From: Vreelandella titanicae BH1
GTDB lineage: Bacteria; Pseudomonadota; Gammaproteobacteria; Pseudomonadales; Halomonadaceae
Direction: 5' to 3'
DNA: 64,000 bases
NCBI RefSeq assembly: GCF_000336575.1
Contig: NZ_AOPO01000004.1
Coordinates: forward strand, 1-64,000
This document shows positions 1 to 8,715 of this stretch, in pieces. The position numbers and the translations under genes were made by a program. Below the pieces are notes generated by a model. That model was not told the origin of the DNA and made no database searches. It saw only the letters and a program-made list of their open reading frames with translations. The number at the start of each line of letters is the position of its first letter. The first letter of the stretch is position 1.

Positions 1-155
1 AACAGATATCAAAGGACGAATCCTTTAAAACCTTAATTGCTTGAGTCGCTTGCCTTGATATTTGGTGATTTGTCACCAACATCAGCAAGCGCCCACATGA
101 ATTACCTGATCAAATTGTTAAAGAGCTAGTCGATGAGGCCGTGCCCCGTTGACGT
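1..155 (-). other. rRNA operon leader; 16S gene lies beyond the left edge
   Basis: Read on the minus strand, this stretch follows a strong promoter and carries a boxA antitermination element, GCTCTTTAACA (within 116-127), followed by AATTTGATCAGG. That combination is the hallmark of a ribosomal RNA leader bound by the Nus antitermination complex. No 16S sequence is inside the window, so the mature rRNA must begin left of position 1. The identification rests on promoter, boxA and spacing. It would be wrong if the sequence beyond the edge is not 16S. Confidence 0.75.
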
Positions 156-158
156 GTG

Positions 159-189
159 CGTATACTACCCGATTCACCGCCAGGGTCAA
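159..189 (-). promoter_or_regulatory. Sigma-70 promoter of the rRNA operon
   Basis: On the minus strand there is TTGACC (184-189), a 16-nt spacer and TAGTAT (162-167), followed by a G/C-rich discriminator (ACGCAC). Upstream of the -35 (190-240) the DNA is A/T-rich, as expected for an UP element. The 16-nt spacer and GC-rich discriminator are typical of stringently controlled rRNA promoters. The start point is probably near 153-155. Confidence 0.7.
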
Positions 190-235
190 CAGCGATTTGA
201 ATATTTATGAGTAAAAACCTAGCACTGCATCTGAT

Positions 236-270
236 TAAAACAGCGCCTAGTCTGTGTGACTAGGCGCTGT
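236..270 (-). terminator. Intrinsic terminator of the cio-cyd-deaminase operon
   Basis: A perfect 13-bp inverted repeat (240-252 with 258-270, 5-nt loop) lies directly after the deaminase stop codon. In the minus direction it is followed by TTTTAATC. It separates this operon from the rRNA promoter just downstream. Confidence 0.85.
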
Positions 271-274
271 AATG

Positions 275-1267
275 CTATACCCCAGCTAAACGAGCGAGAA
301 GTTCTTCGCGTCGGCCTGGGCTAGTAAAGGCTTCCTCAATGGCGTTGCGGGTTATCTGACGAAAAACCGCCTCATCCCAGTCAAACGCATCGGCGCAAGC
401 AATGTGATTGGTCAACATACCGCCACCAAAATAGGCGGGGTCATCCGAACTAATGGTTACTTTGAGCCCTTCAGCCAAAAGCTTGGGCAGCGGATGATCA
501 CGCAAATCCTCTACTACCTTTAAGCTGACGTTTGAAAGTGGGCAAACCGTTAGAACAATCTGTTCACTGCGCAAACGCTCAACTAGCACATCACTTTCTA
601 AACAGCGCACCCCGTGATCAATGCGCTGAACATCAAGGATATCCAGGGCTTCTTTAATATAGTCTGCGGGGCCTTCCTCCCCGGCATGGGCCACGCGCAC
701 AAGCCCAAGCTGCTTAGCGCGCTTAAACACCTCAACAAATTTTACCGGTGGGTTGTTTTGTTCAGCGCTATCCAGACCGATGGCATCTAGCATTTTCCAA
801 TAGGGAGCGGCTTGCTCAAGTACATGCAACGCCTCCTCTGCGGGACGGTCGCGGAGAAAAGCCATAATCATGCCGATAGAGAGGTCGAGGTTATCCTCTG
901 CCTCCTGCTTAGCTTTTAATAGCCCAGCCATTACCACTTCAAGCGGCACACCACGCTGTAGGTGCGCCTGGGGGTCAAAGTGCATGTCGATATGCACAAC
1001 ACCCTCCTCCCGCGCGCGCTTGAAATAATCCATCGCCAGGTCGTAAAAATCTTCCTCGTTACGCAGCACGCTCATGCCCTGAAAATAGAGATTCAGGAAC
1101 CCCTGCAGATCATTGAAGTGGTAAGCATCTTTGGCTTCTTGAACTGTCGTATAGGGCAGCTCAATCCCATTACGCTGTGCTAGTGCAAACATTAGCTCTG
1201 GTTCCAGCGAGCCTTCGATATGCAAATGGAGCTCTACTTTAGGAAGATTGCGTAAAAATTCGTGCAT
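275..1267 (-). CDS. Adenine deaminase, adenosine-deaminase-like (type 2)
   Basis: This 330-residue amidohydrolase deaminates a purine base, adenine to hypoxanthine, or possibly adenosine to inosine. The TIM-barrel metal site is intact: HLH at residues 14-16, HAGEE at 194-198 holding a zinc His and the catalytic Glu, His218, and SSDDPAYFGG around Asp275/276. The PLSNVSLKV segment and the overall length resemble the bacterial adenine-deaminase branch better than true adenosine deaminase, so I favour adenine. The ATG at 1267 is preferred over the TTG at 1294 because AGGAG lies just upstream of it and the family starts there. It is last in the cioAB-cydDC transcript unit, 27 nt after cydC. Why a purine deaminase follows an oxidase operon is unclear. 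Confidence 0.85.
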   Translation of the reverse strand: MHEFLRNLPKVELHLHIEGSLEPELMFALAQRNGIELPYTTVQEAKDAYHFNDLQGFLNLYFQGMSVLRNEEDFYDLAMDYFKRAREEGVVHIDMHFDPQAHLQRGVPLEVVMAGLLKAKQEAEDNLDLSIGMIMAFLRDRPAEEALHVLEQAAPYWKMLDAIGLDSAEQNNPPVKFVEVFKRAKQLGLVRVAHAGEEGPADYIKEALDILDVQRIDHGVRCLESDVLVERLRSEQIVLTVCPLSNVSLKVVEDLRDHPLPKLLAEGLKVTISSDDPAYFGGGMLTNHIACADAFDWDEAVFRQITRNAIEEAFTSPGRREELLARLAGV

Positions 1268-1294
1268 GGAGGGCTCCTGGCTATCTCTTATCAA

Positions 1295-3025
1295 TTAATC
1301 AATATCGCTCATTACCGATTCTTTAAGTGCGAACTGGCTAAGTCTACCGGCATCTAAATGCCAGTGGTACTCGACCCCAGGCAATGGGTTCAGTGAACCA
1401 ACTTGATGGACAAAGAATATAACCGTTCGATTAAGCAGCCATTGATCCAGGGAAGCCGCAAGGTGGTTTGCCGTCACCGCATCAACGCCTGCAAATGGCT
1501 CGTCAAGAATCACCACTTGAGGACTGCAAAGCATTAGCCGTGCTAATGCCAAACGCCGACCTTGACCACCCGATAGCTGCTGGCCTTTTTCGCCCACCGA
1601 CGTGGCTAAGCCTTTCGGCAGTTGCTCAACCCAACCATCCAAGGCAACGGCCTTCAATACCTCCCAGAGGTTTTCATCGCTTGCGGTGGGGTTGGCAATA
1701 CGCAGGTTCTCAGCAATAGAGGCATCAAACAGATCCACCTGCTGAGTGAGCATAGCAAAGTGATTAGCACGGCTTTCGACCGAGAGCTGCCACACTGGCA
1801 CGCCACCCACCATCGCCTCACCCTGAGTTGCTTGTAAGCGTCCCATCAACACACTGGCTAAAGACGATTTTCCGGCACCAGAATTGCCGGTAATCACCGC
1901 TCGCTTTCCAGCGGGTAGTTGAAAATTAATACACCTTAGCGCGGGCTCTAATGTTTGCGCATAGCGCAGAGAGAGCTGATTAACCTGAACGCTGAGATCA
2001 ACATCTTCAGGTAGCGTAACAACAGGGGCAGCCGACGATGAATCGCTGGTTAGCGCATTTAACCGACGCACCGCTGCATAGCTAGCGCCCAGCTTGATAA
2101 AGCTAGCAGGTAGTGCGATAAACGCCTCATTCACCCCCAGCACTATCAATGCAACCATCACCAAAACAGGGCCCGTGACCAGCTGCTGGCTAAATACCAG
2201 GCTAGCGAACCACATAACTGCCACTACCATTAATCCGCTTATGACACTCACCAGGCAGTTTATTAGCGCCGCTTTACGCCCCAAGCGGCGCTGATTGCCG
2301 AACGCTTGCTGCTCTTGAGTCGCGATCATCGTCCGGTGCCACTGGGTCGTTTGATAGCTCATCAACTCAGCCGAGGCCTGTACTTGGTCGACCACTAGGC
2401 GGCGCAACGACTGCTGGTCAACCACCTGCTGATAGCTTTGCGAAAATCCCCAGGCAGCCGCTAACAAGGTCGCTACCAGCCAGAGCAAGCCCAGCGTCAC
2501 CGCCATCAGCACGGCAATGCTGGGTAACCAAATAGCCACAAAAAGCGACACAGCCAATACACCAAGCAGCGCCACCAATGGTGGCACCAAGAGTCGCAGA
2601 TAAAAATTATCCAGGGTGTCGATATCAGCCGTTAAACGGCTCAGCCAGTCGCTGGCACGCTCACCCTGCAAGCGAGCGTCGTCGAAGCGTGTTAAATGGC
2701 CGAATACCCGATAACGCAAGTCGGCAAGCAGCGTTAACACCGTATTATGGTTATAGAGACGCTCGACATAGCGCGCGATAGTGCGCGCCAAGGCGAAGAA
2801 ACGAATGCCACCACCGGGAACATAAACATCGAGCCGCGCAGGAATACCCAGCGCTAAAGCGATACCGGTCAAAGCACTAGCGGTAATAAACCAACCCGAC
2901 AACCCCAGCAGCGCAAGCCCGGCCATCAGGGTGACCCAAACCAGCAAGGCGCCCACCAAAAAGCGCCTGCGGCGGCGCACTAAGAGCAGCAGCCAAGGGC
3001 GGAAGTCACGGTAAATAGCCATCAT
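1295..3025 (-). CDS. cydC: Thiol reductant ABC exporter subunit CydC
   Basis: This is one half of the heterodimeric CydDC ABC exporter of the inner membrane. The complex exports glutathione and cysteine to the periplasm and is needed to assemble heme-containing cytochrome bd. The 576 residues hold an N-terminal six-helix membrane domain (about 20-310) and an ATPase domain with Walker A GNSGAGKSS (380-388), signature LSGGQ (484-488) and a VVILDEP Walker B. The start overlaps the cydD stop by ATGA, which implies translational coupling. Its place behind cydD and an oxidase gene pair distinguishes it from lipid A-type exporters. Confidence 0.93.
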   Translation of the reverse strand: MMAIYRDFRPWLLLLVRRRRRFLVGALLVWVTLMAGLALLGLSGWFITASALTGIALALGIPARLDVYVPGGGIRFFALARTIARYVERLYNHNTVLTLLADLRYRVFGHLTRFDDARLQGERASDWLSRLTADIDTLDNFYLRLLVPPLVALLGVLAVSLFVAIWLPSIAVLMAVTLGLLWLVATLLAAAWGFSQSYQQVVDQQSLRRLVVDQVQASAELMSYQTTQWHRTMIATQEQQAFGNQRRLGRKAALINCLVSVISGLMVVAVMWFASLVFSQQLVTGPVLVMVALIVLGVNEAFIALPASFIKLGASYAAVRRLNALTSDSSSAAPVVTLPEDVDLSVQVNQLSLRYAQTLEPALRCINFQLPAGKRAVITGNSGAGKSSLASVLMGRLQATQGEAMVGGVPVWQLSVESRANHFAMLTQQVDLFDASIAENLRIANPTASDENLWEVLKAVALDGWVEQLPKGLATSVGEKGQQLSGGQGRRLALARLMLCSPQVVILDEPFAGVDAVTANHLAASLDQWLLNRTVIFFVHQVGSLNPLPGVEYHWHLDAGRLSQFALKESVMSDID

Positions 3026-4695
3026 GAGTCCACCTCTACCAGTTCACCCTGTTCAAAAGCCAGATGGCGTTGAGCGGCGGCGATCACGGCCGGATGGTGG
3101 GTCGCTATGACCAGGGTGCGCCCCTCTTGGGCAAGCTCAAGCAAAGCAGCCATCACGAACTGCTCTGTCTCTTGATCTAAACTCGCCGTCGGCTCATCTA
3201 ACAGCACCAACGGCGCATTGCTAAGATACACTCGCGCGAGGGCAAGGCGTTGAGCTTGGCCACCCGATAACCCTACCCCACGCTCGCCGATTAACGTATC
3301 CAGACCCTCGGGTAGCTGAGTTAACAGAGGCCCAAAACCAGCGCGATGGAGTGCGGCAAGCATTTCTCCACGGGAAGCTTCGGGCGCCGCCAACCGTAGG
3401 TTATCGATCAAACTGCCGTGCAAGAGACAGGGCTGCTGATCCAGCCAGGCATAGCGGCTACTTTCTTGTCGAAGGTACTTGCCAGCGCTTGGGGCGATAA
3501 AGCCCGCGAGCAGCGCTAACAGCGTTGACTTGCCGCTACCGGAGACACCGCTAAGCACCACTACCTCACCCTGCTGAATGGTGAGATCGATAGGGCCTAT
3601 CACTTGCCCACGGCTAGGATAAGCAACGCAAGCAGCCTTTAACTCAATGGCCGACCTATCTGACCGCGGAGCCATATAGTGATGCCCACTCACCAAACTT
3701 GGCTGATTGAGGATATTCACCACGCTCTCGGCGGCACCGAGTGCCGCCGCGCGATCATGGTAATGCTGAGAAAGCGTGCGCAGCGGTTGGAAAAATTCAG
3801 GCGCGAGCAGTAACACCGCTAAGCCCGAAAAAAGCGTCAACGATGCTGCCGGCCCGTACTCGATGTAGCCCAGCAGGCCGAAACCGACATACATAGCCAC
3901 AACCGCAATCGCGACCGAGGAAAAAAACTCCAGCACTGCCGATGAGAGAAAAGCCAACCGAAGGGTACGCATGCTAAGACGTCGATAACCATCCGTGGCA
4001 TACCAAACATCCTGCTGTGCGGCTGAAGTACGGCCAAAAAGCTGCAGTGTGGTCATACCGCGCACACGGTCAATAAAATGCGCTGACAATCGCGATACCG
4101 CAACGAACTGGTCGCGATTAAGGCGCTCAGCTCCCATGCCAACCAATGCCATAAAAAGTGGAATAAGCGGTGCAGAAAGCAGCAGGAACAGCGCCACCAG
4201 ATAATCCAGCCAACCCGCCACCGCCAGAATCAATAGCGGCAAACAGAACGTAATGCGCAGTTGAGGGTAAAAACGCGCGAAATAACCTTCCAGCGCATCT
4301 ATATGCTCAACCGCCTGATTTGCCAGCGAGCCGCTATGCTGATTGGTAAGCCACACCGGGCCCAAGGCAGACAGTTTATCCAACAGCTGAGCTCTGGCAC
4401 GCTGTCGAATTCGCAGGCTCGCCTCCAGGCTTAATGTTTCATGCCCCCACTGAAAGGCAGCGCGTAACAGCACACTGCCCACCAGAAGGGAAAATATCGG
4501 TAATAGAGAAATGGGTGATCGATGATGCACCACTAGCTGATCAATAAGCCACGCAAGCCCAACCACCACGACTATCGTTTGACTACCTGCCAACACGCCA
4601 CAAAGCGCTGAACCAAGCAGACGTTTACGCTCTCCCTTAGCCAACGCTTGCAGCCAACTGCGCGGCGTAAGAGAAAGCGTGTCTTCAGTTACCAT
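3022..4695 (-). CDS. cydD: Thiol reductant ABC exporter subunit CydD
   Basis: Partner of CydC in the cysteine/glutathione exporter. The 557-residue protein has a membrane domain (about 25-310) and an ATPase domain with Walker A GVSGSGKST (383-391), LSGGQ (476-480) and LLLDEPTASLD. The gene begins 3 nt after the cioB stop and overlaps cydC by 4 nt, so oxidase subunits and maturation factor are made from one message. The ribosome site is weak (GAGGGATACC well upstream), consistent with coupling to cioB translation. Confidence 0.93.
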   Translation of the reverse strand: MVTEDTLSLTPRSWLQALAKGERKRLLGSALCGVLAGSQTIVVVVGLAWLIDQLVVHHRSPISLLPIFSLLVGSVLLRAAFQWGHETLSLEASLRIRQRARAQLLDKLSALGPVWLTNQHSGSLANQAVEHIDALEGYFARFYPQLRITFCLPLLILAVAGWLDYLVALFLLLSAPLIPLFMALVGMGAERLNRDQFVAVSRLSAHFIDRVRGMTTLQLFGRTSAAQQDVWYATDGYRRLSMRTLRLAFLSSAVLEFFSSVAIAVVAMYVGFGLLGYIEYGPAASLTLFSGLAVLLLAPEFFQPLRTLSQHYHDRAAALGAAESVVNILNQPSLVSGHHYMAPRSDRSAIELKAACVAYPSRGQVIGPIDLTIQQGEVVVLSGVSGSGKSTLLALLAGFIAPSAGKYLRQESSRYAWLDQQPCLLHGSLIDNLRLAAPEASRGEMLAALHRAGFGPLLTQLPEGLDTLIGERGVGLSGGQAQRLALARVYLSNAPLVLLDEPTASLDQETEQFVMAALLELAQEGRTLVIATHHPAVIAAAQRHLAFEQGELVEVDS

Positions 4696-4698
4696 GAA

Positions 4699-5700
4699 TC
4701 AGTGGTATCCCTCGCCTACACGTACCTTGCCGCGGAACACCCAATAGGTCCAGGCGGTATAGGTCAATATAATCGGGATAACGAATACCATACCTACCAG
4801 CAGGAACAGCTGTGACTCCGGCGAAGAAGCCGCATCCCACAGCGTATAATCCGGCGGCACGATCACCGGCCATTTACTGACGATCAGGCCTAAATAGGTG
4901 AAGACATAAATGCCGATAGTGGCCAGGAAAGGCACCCCTTCACGCCGTTTTTGCACCGAACGGAAAACCACAAAAGCGCAAGCCAAGGCAGCAAATGGGA
5001 AAACCCAAATCAGTTGAATATTGCCGAACCAGCGCTCCCAGACCAAAGGATTCACAAACGGCGTCCAGAGGCTAATCACCGCAAAAACAAACAGCACCAG
5101 TGCCAGCAGCAGTGGAGTGATTTTATAGGCCCAATCCTGCACATGCCCCTCTGATTTCAGTATTAGCCAAGTTGCCCCTAACAGCGCGTAGCCTGCCATC
5201 AAGCCAAGCCCCGTTAGCACCGAGAAAGGCGTTAGCCAGTCAAAGGCACCGCCCACATAGGCAAAATCTTCAACCGGAAAGCCCTGGATATAGGCCCCTA
5301 CCACGGCACCTTGCGCAAAGGCGGCAACCGCCGACCCCCAGCAAAAAGCGCGGTTCCACCAGCGGCGGTTACGGCGAGATTTAAAGCGAAACTCAAAGGC
5401 TACGCCACGGAAGATCAAGCCTGCTAACATTAAGAAAACGCCGATGTAAAGCGCAGGCAAGAACACCGAGTAGACCAGTGGGAAAGCGCCTAATAGCCCA
5501 GCCCCGCCGAGCACTAGCCATGTTTCATTGCCGTCCCAAATTGGCGCCACCGAATTCATCATCACATCCCGGGCATCTTCATCGGGAGCAAAGGGGTAGA
5601 GAATACCCAACCCCAAATCAAACCCATCCATAAGCACATACATCATGATGCCGAAACCGATGATGAAGGCCCAAACTAACGTTAGATCAAACATTTCCAT
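4699..5700 (-). CDS. cioB: Cytochrome bd-type (cyanide-insensitive) oxidase subunit II
   Basis: Second subunit of a bd-type quinol oxidase of the inner membrane. The 333 residues are close to the CioB length and clearly shorter than the roughly 379-residue E. coli CydB. The N-terminus carries the conserved MDGFDLG segment and then WDGNETWLVL, both typical of subunit II. About eight hydrophobic segments follow. It lies 2 nt downstream of the subunit I gene. I call it CioB because of the subunit sizes; the heme content cannot be read from sequence. Confidence 0.9.
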   Translation of the reverse strand: MEMFDLTLVWAFIIGFGIMMYVLMDGFDLGLGILYPFAPDEDARDVMMNSVAPIWDGNETWLVLGGAGLLGAFPLVYSVFLPALYIGVFLMLAGLIFRGVAFEFRFKSRRNRRWWNRAFCWGSAVAAFAQGAVVGAYIQGFPVEDFAYVGGAFDWLTPFSVLTGLGLMAGYALLGATWLILKSEGHVQDWAYKITPLLLALVLFVFAVISLWTPFVNPLVWERWFGNIQLIWVFPFAALACAFVVFRSVQKRREGVPFLATIGIYVFTYLGLIVSKWPVIVPPDYTLWDAASSPESQLFLLVGMVFVIPIILTYTAWTYWVFRGKVRVGEGYH

Positions 5701-5702
5701 GT

Positions 5703-7118
5703 CTAGCTCCTCACCGGGTCAACGTCATCATCAAAAGGTGTATGCGCCGCCGACATAGGCCGCATGGGGCGCTTGAAGTTCTCGTCGGTGGTTTCGCGTT
5801 CCTCTTCCGGCAGCATGCCGTTACGCACCACACGGGTGAGGTAATAAATGCCCGCGTAAAACACCACGCCGTAGACCAAGGCATAGCCAATCAGCGTAAA
5901 CAGCGCCATAGGGCCGGTGAGCGACGGGGTTAAGCCCTCGGCATGGGTCATCATGCCGTACACCAACCAAGGAGAACGGCCTGACTCTGTGACGATCCAG
6001 CCCGCCAAAACAGCCACAAACGGCATGGGAATCATTGCCGTCAGGCCTTTTAAGAATAGACGTTTGTCATAGATACGCCCTTTGCGGCGCAACACCAGCC
6101 CCGTCAGCGCCACCGCAATCATTAGCAGACCAATCCCTACCATAACTCGGAAGCCCCAGAAGACGATCAGCACTGGCGGCTGCTCTTCAGGCGCCGCTTC
6201 ATTAATCCCCGGCACCTCCCCATCAACAGAGTGAGTCAAGATAATGCTGGCCAAGTTCGGAATAGCCAGCTCAAAGTGGTTGGTTTGTGCTTCCTGATCA
6301 GGAATGGCAAACAGCAGCAGCGGCACATTGCCAGAGGTTTCCCAGTGCCCTTCCATGGCAGCCACTTTAGTCGGCTGGTGCTCCAGGGTGTTTATGCCAT
6401 GAAAATCGCCGATGACGGCCTGAGTCGGTGCCAAAAAAAGCAGCAGCCAGAGGCACATAGAGAGAGCTCGGCGATTCGCTTCCGGGTCTCGATCGCGCAA
6501 CAGAAACCAAGCACTCACCCCAGCGACAACGAAGCCACCGGTCAAGAATGAGGCAACGGCCATATGCATAAAGCGGTAAGGAAACGACGGATTAAAGATC
6601 GCCTCGCTCCAGGAGGTCACGTGGAAGCGGAAGTCAACTAACTCTACGCCCGCAGGGGTATGCAACCAGCTGTTAGCGGATAGAATCCAGAAAGAAGAAA
6701 TAAAGGTGCCCACCGCCACCATAATGGCAGCAAATAAATGAACCCCTTGAGGCACCTTACCGCGGCCGAATAGCAGGACGCCCAGGAAGGCTGCCTCTAA
6801 GAAGAACGCGGTGACAACTTCATAGCTGAGCATGGGGCCGAGGAAATTCGAAGAGGCCTGGGAAAAGTTGCTCCAGTTAGTGCCAAACTGGAATGACATA
6901 ACGATGCCTGACACCACCCCCATCCCAAAGACAACGGCAAACACCTTTGTCCAGAATAGCGAGAGGCGATCCCATGCAGGGTTCTTCGTTGTGAAGAACA
7001 GACCATGGAGCAGCGCAATATAAGACGCTAGACCAATCGTAAATACGGGGAAGATAGCGTGAAACGACACAACGAATGCAAATTGCAATCGCGATAAAAC
7101 CAGCGGATCAAGTTCCAT
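5703..7118 (-). CDS. cioA: Cytochrome bd-type (cyanide-insensitive) quinol oxidase subunit I
   Basis: Catalytic subunit of the quinol:O2 oxidoreductase. It reduces oxygen to water without proton pumping and usually works at low oxygen or under respiratory poisons. Visible heme ligands are His20 (VSFHAIFP) and His185 (RFMHMA); Glu100 and Glu108 of the conserved proton or heme region are present, as is a GRSPW variant of the GRQPW motif. At 471 residues it lacks the long Q-loop insertion of E. coli CydA, which places it in the short-loop CIO class. AGGAG precedes the ATG. It is the first gene of a five-gene minus-strand operon. Confidence 0.92.
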   Translation of the reverse strand: MELDPLVLSRLQFAFVVSFHAIFPVFTIGLASYIALLHGLFFTTKNPAWDRLSLFWTKVFAVVFGMGVVSGIVMSFQFGTNWSNFSQASSNFLGPMLSYEVVTAFFLEAAFLGVLLFGRGKVPQGVHLFAAIMVAVGTFISSFWILSANSWLHTPAGVELVDFRFHVTSWSEAIFNPSFPYRFMHMAVASFLTGGFVVAGVSAWFLLRDRDPEANRRALSMCLWLLLFLAPTQAVIGDFHGINTLEHQPTKVAAMEGHWETSGNVPLLLFAIPDQEAQTNHFELAIPNLASIILTHSVDGEVPGINEAAPEEQPPVLIVFWGFRVMVGIGLLMIAVALTGLVLRRKGRIYDKRLFLKGLTAMIPMPFVAVLAGWIVTESGRSPWLVYGMMTHAEGLTPSLTGPMALFTLIGYALVYGVVFYAGIYYLTRVVRNGMLPEEERETTDENFKRPMRPMSAAHTPFDDDVDPVRS

Positions 7119-7392
7119 TTCACTCTCCTAAGACCTAATCGATATCCCATCAATGGGCTAACACAAGCTTAGTTGAGCCTTTATGGCAGTGCACTTTTAG
7201 TTATAAGCACTAAGCTTATTTCTTTACGCTAGTTTTTTACACTACTATTCCTGCGTTACTTTGCTTCACGCAACTTAGCTTCCGTCACTAGCGCCCCTCT
7301 TGGACAGCCATTGTATTACAGTAGCCGGATGTCCAAGATGGGTCGCATTGACGCACCAATTACCCTTGCGGTGCGGTATGGCAAAGTAGGCA
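7119..7392. promoter_or_regulatory. Intergenic region upstream of cioA
   Basis: This 274-bp gap contains the cioA control region. The clearest structure is the inverted repeat ATAAGC-N5-GCTTAT (7203-7219), about 90 nt upstream of the cioA start, and a short palindrome CCCATCAATGGG (7148-7159). No convincing FNR/Anr box (TTGAT-N4-ATCAA) is present; the nearest match, TTGATGGGATATCGA on the minus strand, has wrong spacing and a mismatch. Confidence 0.35.
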
Positions 7393-8370
7393 CTATCGCG
7401 ACATAATAACGACGCTGACCATATAGCTGGTGTACGCGACAAACAGCGCCAGCAGAATCCCCCCCTCCAAGCGATTAATGCGCCGCGGACGACCACGCCA
7501 AGAAAACGCAAACAGGATCATCAGCAGCGTCATACCGGTCATCACGCTCCAGTCGCGCACGAGCACCTCTCGCCCTGCCTCAATCGGCGCAATGACACCG
7601 GCGAGGCCGACCACCGCCAAGCTATTAAACAGGTTAGACCCAACCACGTTGCCTAGCACCATATCGTGCTCTTTTCGACGCAGGGCAGTAATCGAGGAAG
7701 CAAGCTCAGGGAGCGACGTCCCGATGGCGACTACGGTCAAACCAATAATCAAATCGCTCACACCAAAGCGCAGTGCAATTTCAACGGCTCCCCACACCAG
7801 AAGCCGCGAACTAGCGATAAGCAGCACCAACCCCACCAGCGTCCACATGATGGCTTTACCGCGAGACATCGGCTTGCTATCCAGGGTTTCAGCGACCTCA
7901 GACACCAGCGCATCGTCGGACTGATTGCGAGAACGCAGAATGCTCACAACGATAAAGACAACCAATGCCAGCAACAGGCCAACGGCCTCCCAACGCGCGA
8001 CGAATCCATCCAGCAGCATTAGGCCCGTTGCTAACATGACCAGCATCAATATCGGCATCTCTTTACGGATAACGCTAGAGTGCACCGACAGTGGTGCAAC
8101 AAGGGCTACCAAGCCGAGAATTAAACCGATATTGGCAATATTTGAGCCATAAGCATTCCCCACCGCCAAACCTGGATTTCCATCCAGCGCCGCCAGCACG
8201 GATACCATCATTTCCGGCGCCGAAGTACCAAACCCAATCACCAGCATACCGATCAATAGGGGTGACAAACCAAGCCAACGAGAGGTTGCCGCCGCGCCGT
8301 CGATAAATTTCTCGGCGCTCCAAACCAGTAAGATCAATCCAACTACAACTGCTAATGTGGGAAGCAACAT
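7393..8370 (-). CDS. Sodium/calcium exchanger family protein (CaCA, YrbG-like)
   Basis: An inner-membrane cation antiporter of 325 residues, likely exchanging Ca2+ (or another cation) for Na+ or H+. Both alpha-repeats of the family are intact: GFGTSAPE with GNAYGSN in the first half and AIGTSLPEL with GNVVGSN in the second, with about ten hydrophobic helices. The start at 8370 (MLLPTLAVV) has AAGGAAA upstream and matches the first helix; the reading frame stays open further upstream but without homology. It stands alone between divergent cio and pqi transcription units. Ion specificity is not resolved by sequence. Confidence 0.87.
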   Translation of the reverse strand: MLLPTLAVVVGLILLVWSAEKFIDGAAATSRWLGLSPLLIGMLVIGFGTSAPEMMVSVLAALDGNPGLAVGNAYGSNIANIGLILGLVALVAPLSVHSSVIRKEMPILMLVMLATGLMLLDGFVARWEAVGLLLALVVFIVVSILRSRNQSDDALVSEVAETLDSKPMSRGKAIMWTLVGLVLLIASSRLLVWGAVEIALRFGVSDLIIGLTVVAIGTSLPELASSITALRRKEHDMVLGNVVGSNLFNSLAVVGLAGVIAPIEAGREVLVRDWSVMTGMTLLMILFAFSWRGRPRRINRLEGGILLALFVAYTSYMVSVVIMSR

Positions 8371-8715
8371 TTCATTTCCTTCATGACATAATGATCGGTA
8401 CTGTTTTATAGGTTGTGCTTCTGAGCAACACTTCATTGCAACGGCAGTAAGATGCTATTACTAGCAATGCCTGCCACTATATGGCGACACTAGCACGTAA
8501 ACCTGACGCGGAAGTACGCGGCCAATCAGGTCGAATCTAACTGTTCGCCATTGCGCCGCAGCATCGTTGTCTAAACTAACCCATTGGTCAAGCGGCCAGA
8601 CTATGTTTTTAAACATTATTTCAGTGACATAGACTTGCTAAAATGCGTGTTTGACATGCTTAATCCGCCACATCCTAGTAGTTTTGCTAGGGGTTCGCAC
8701 TGAGAGTTTTGGTTT
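8371..8715. promoter_or_regulatory. Gap between divergent antiporter and pqiA genes
   Basis: A 345-bp region with no gene I can support. It contains ATGTTT-TT-AAACAT (8603-8616), an imperfect palindrome, and TTGACA (8651-8656) with TAGTAG 19 nt further on, a possible weak promoter for pqiA. No SoxS-type box was recognised. The rest is unremarkable. Confidence 0.3.

Noticed and set aside
7140..7160. FNR/Anr box upstream of cioA
   Set aside because: The half-sites are 5 nt apart rather than 4 and the second is altered.
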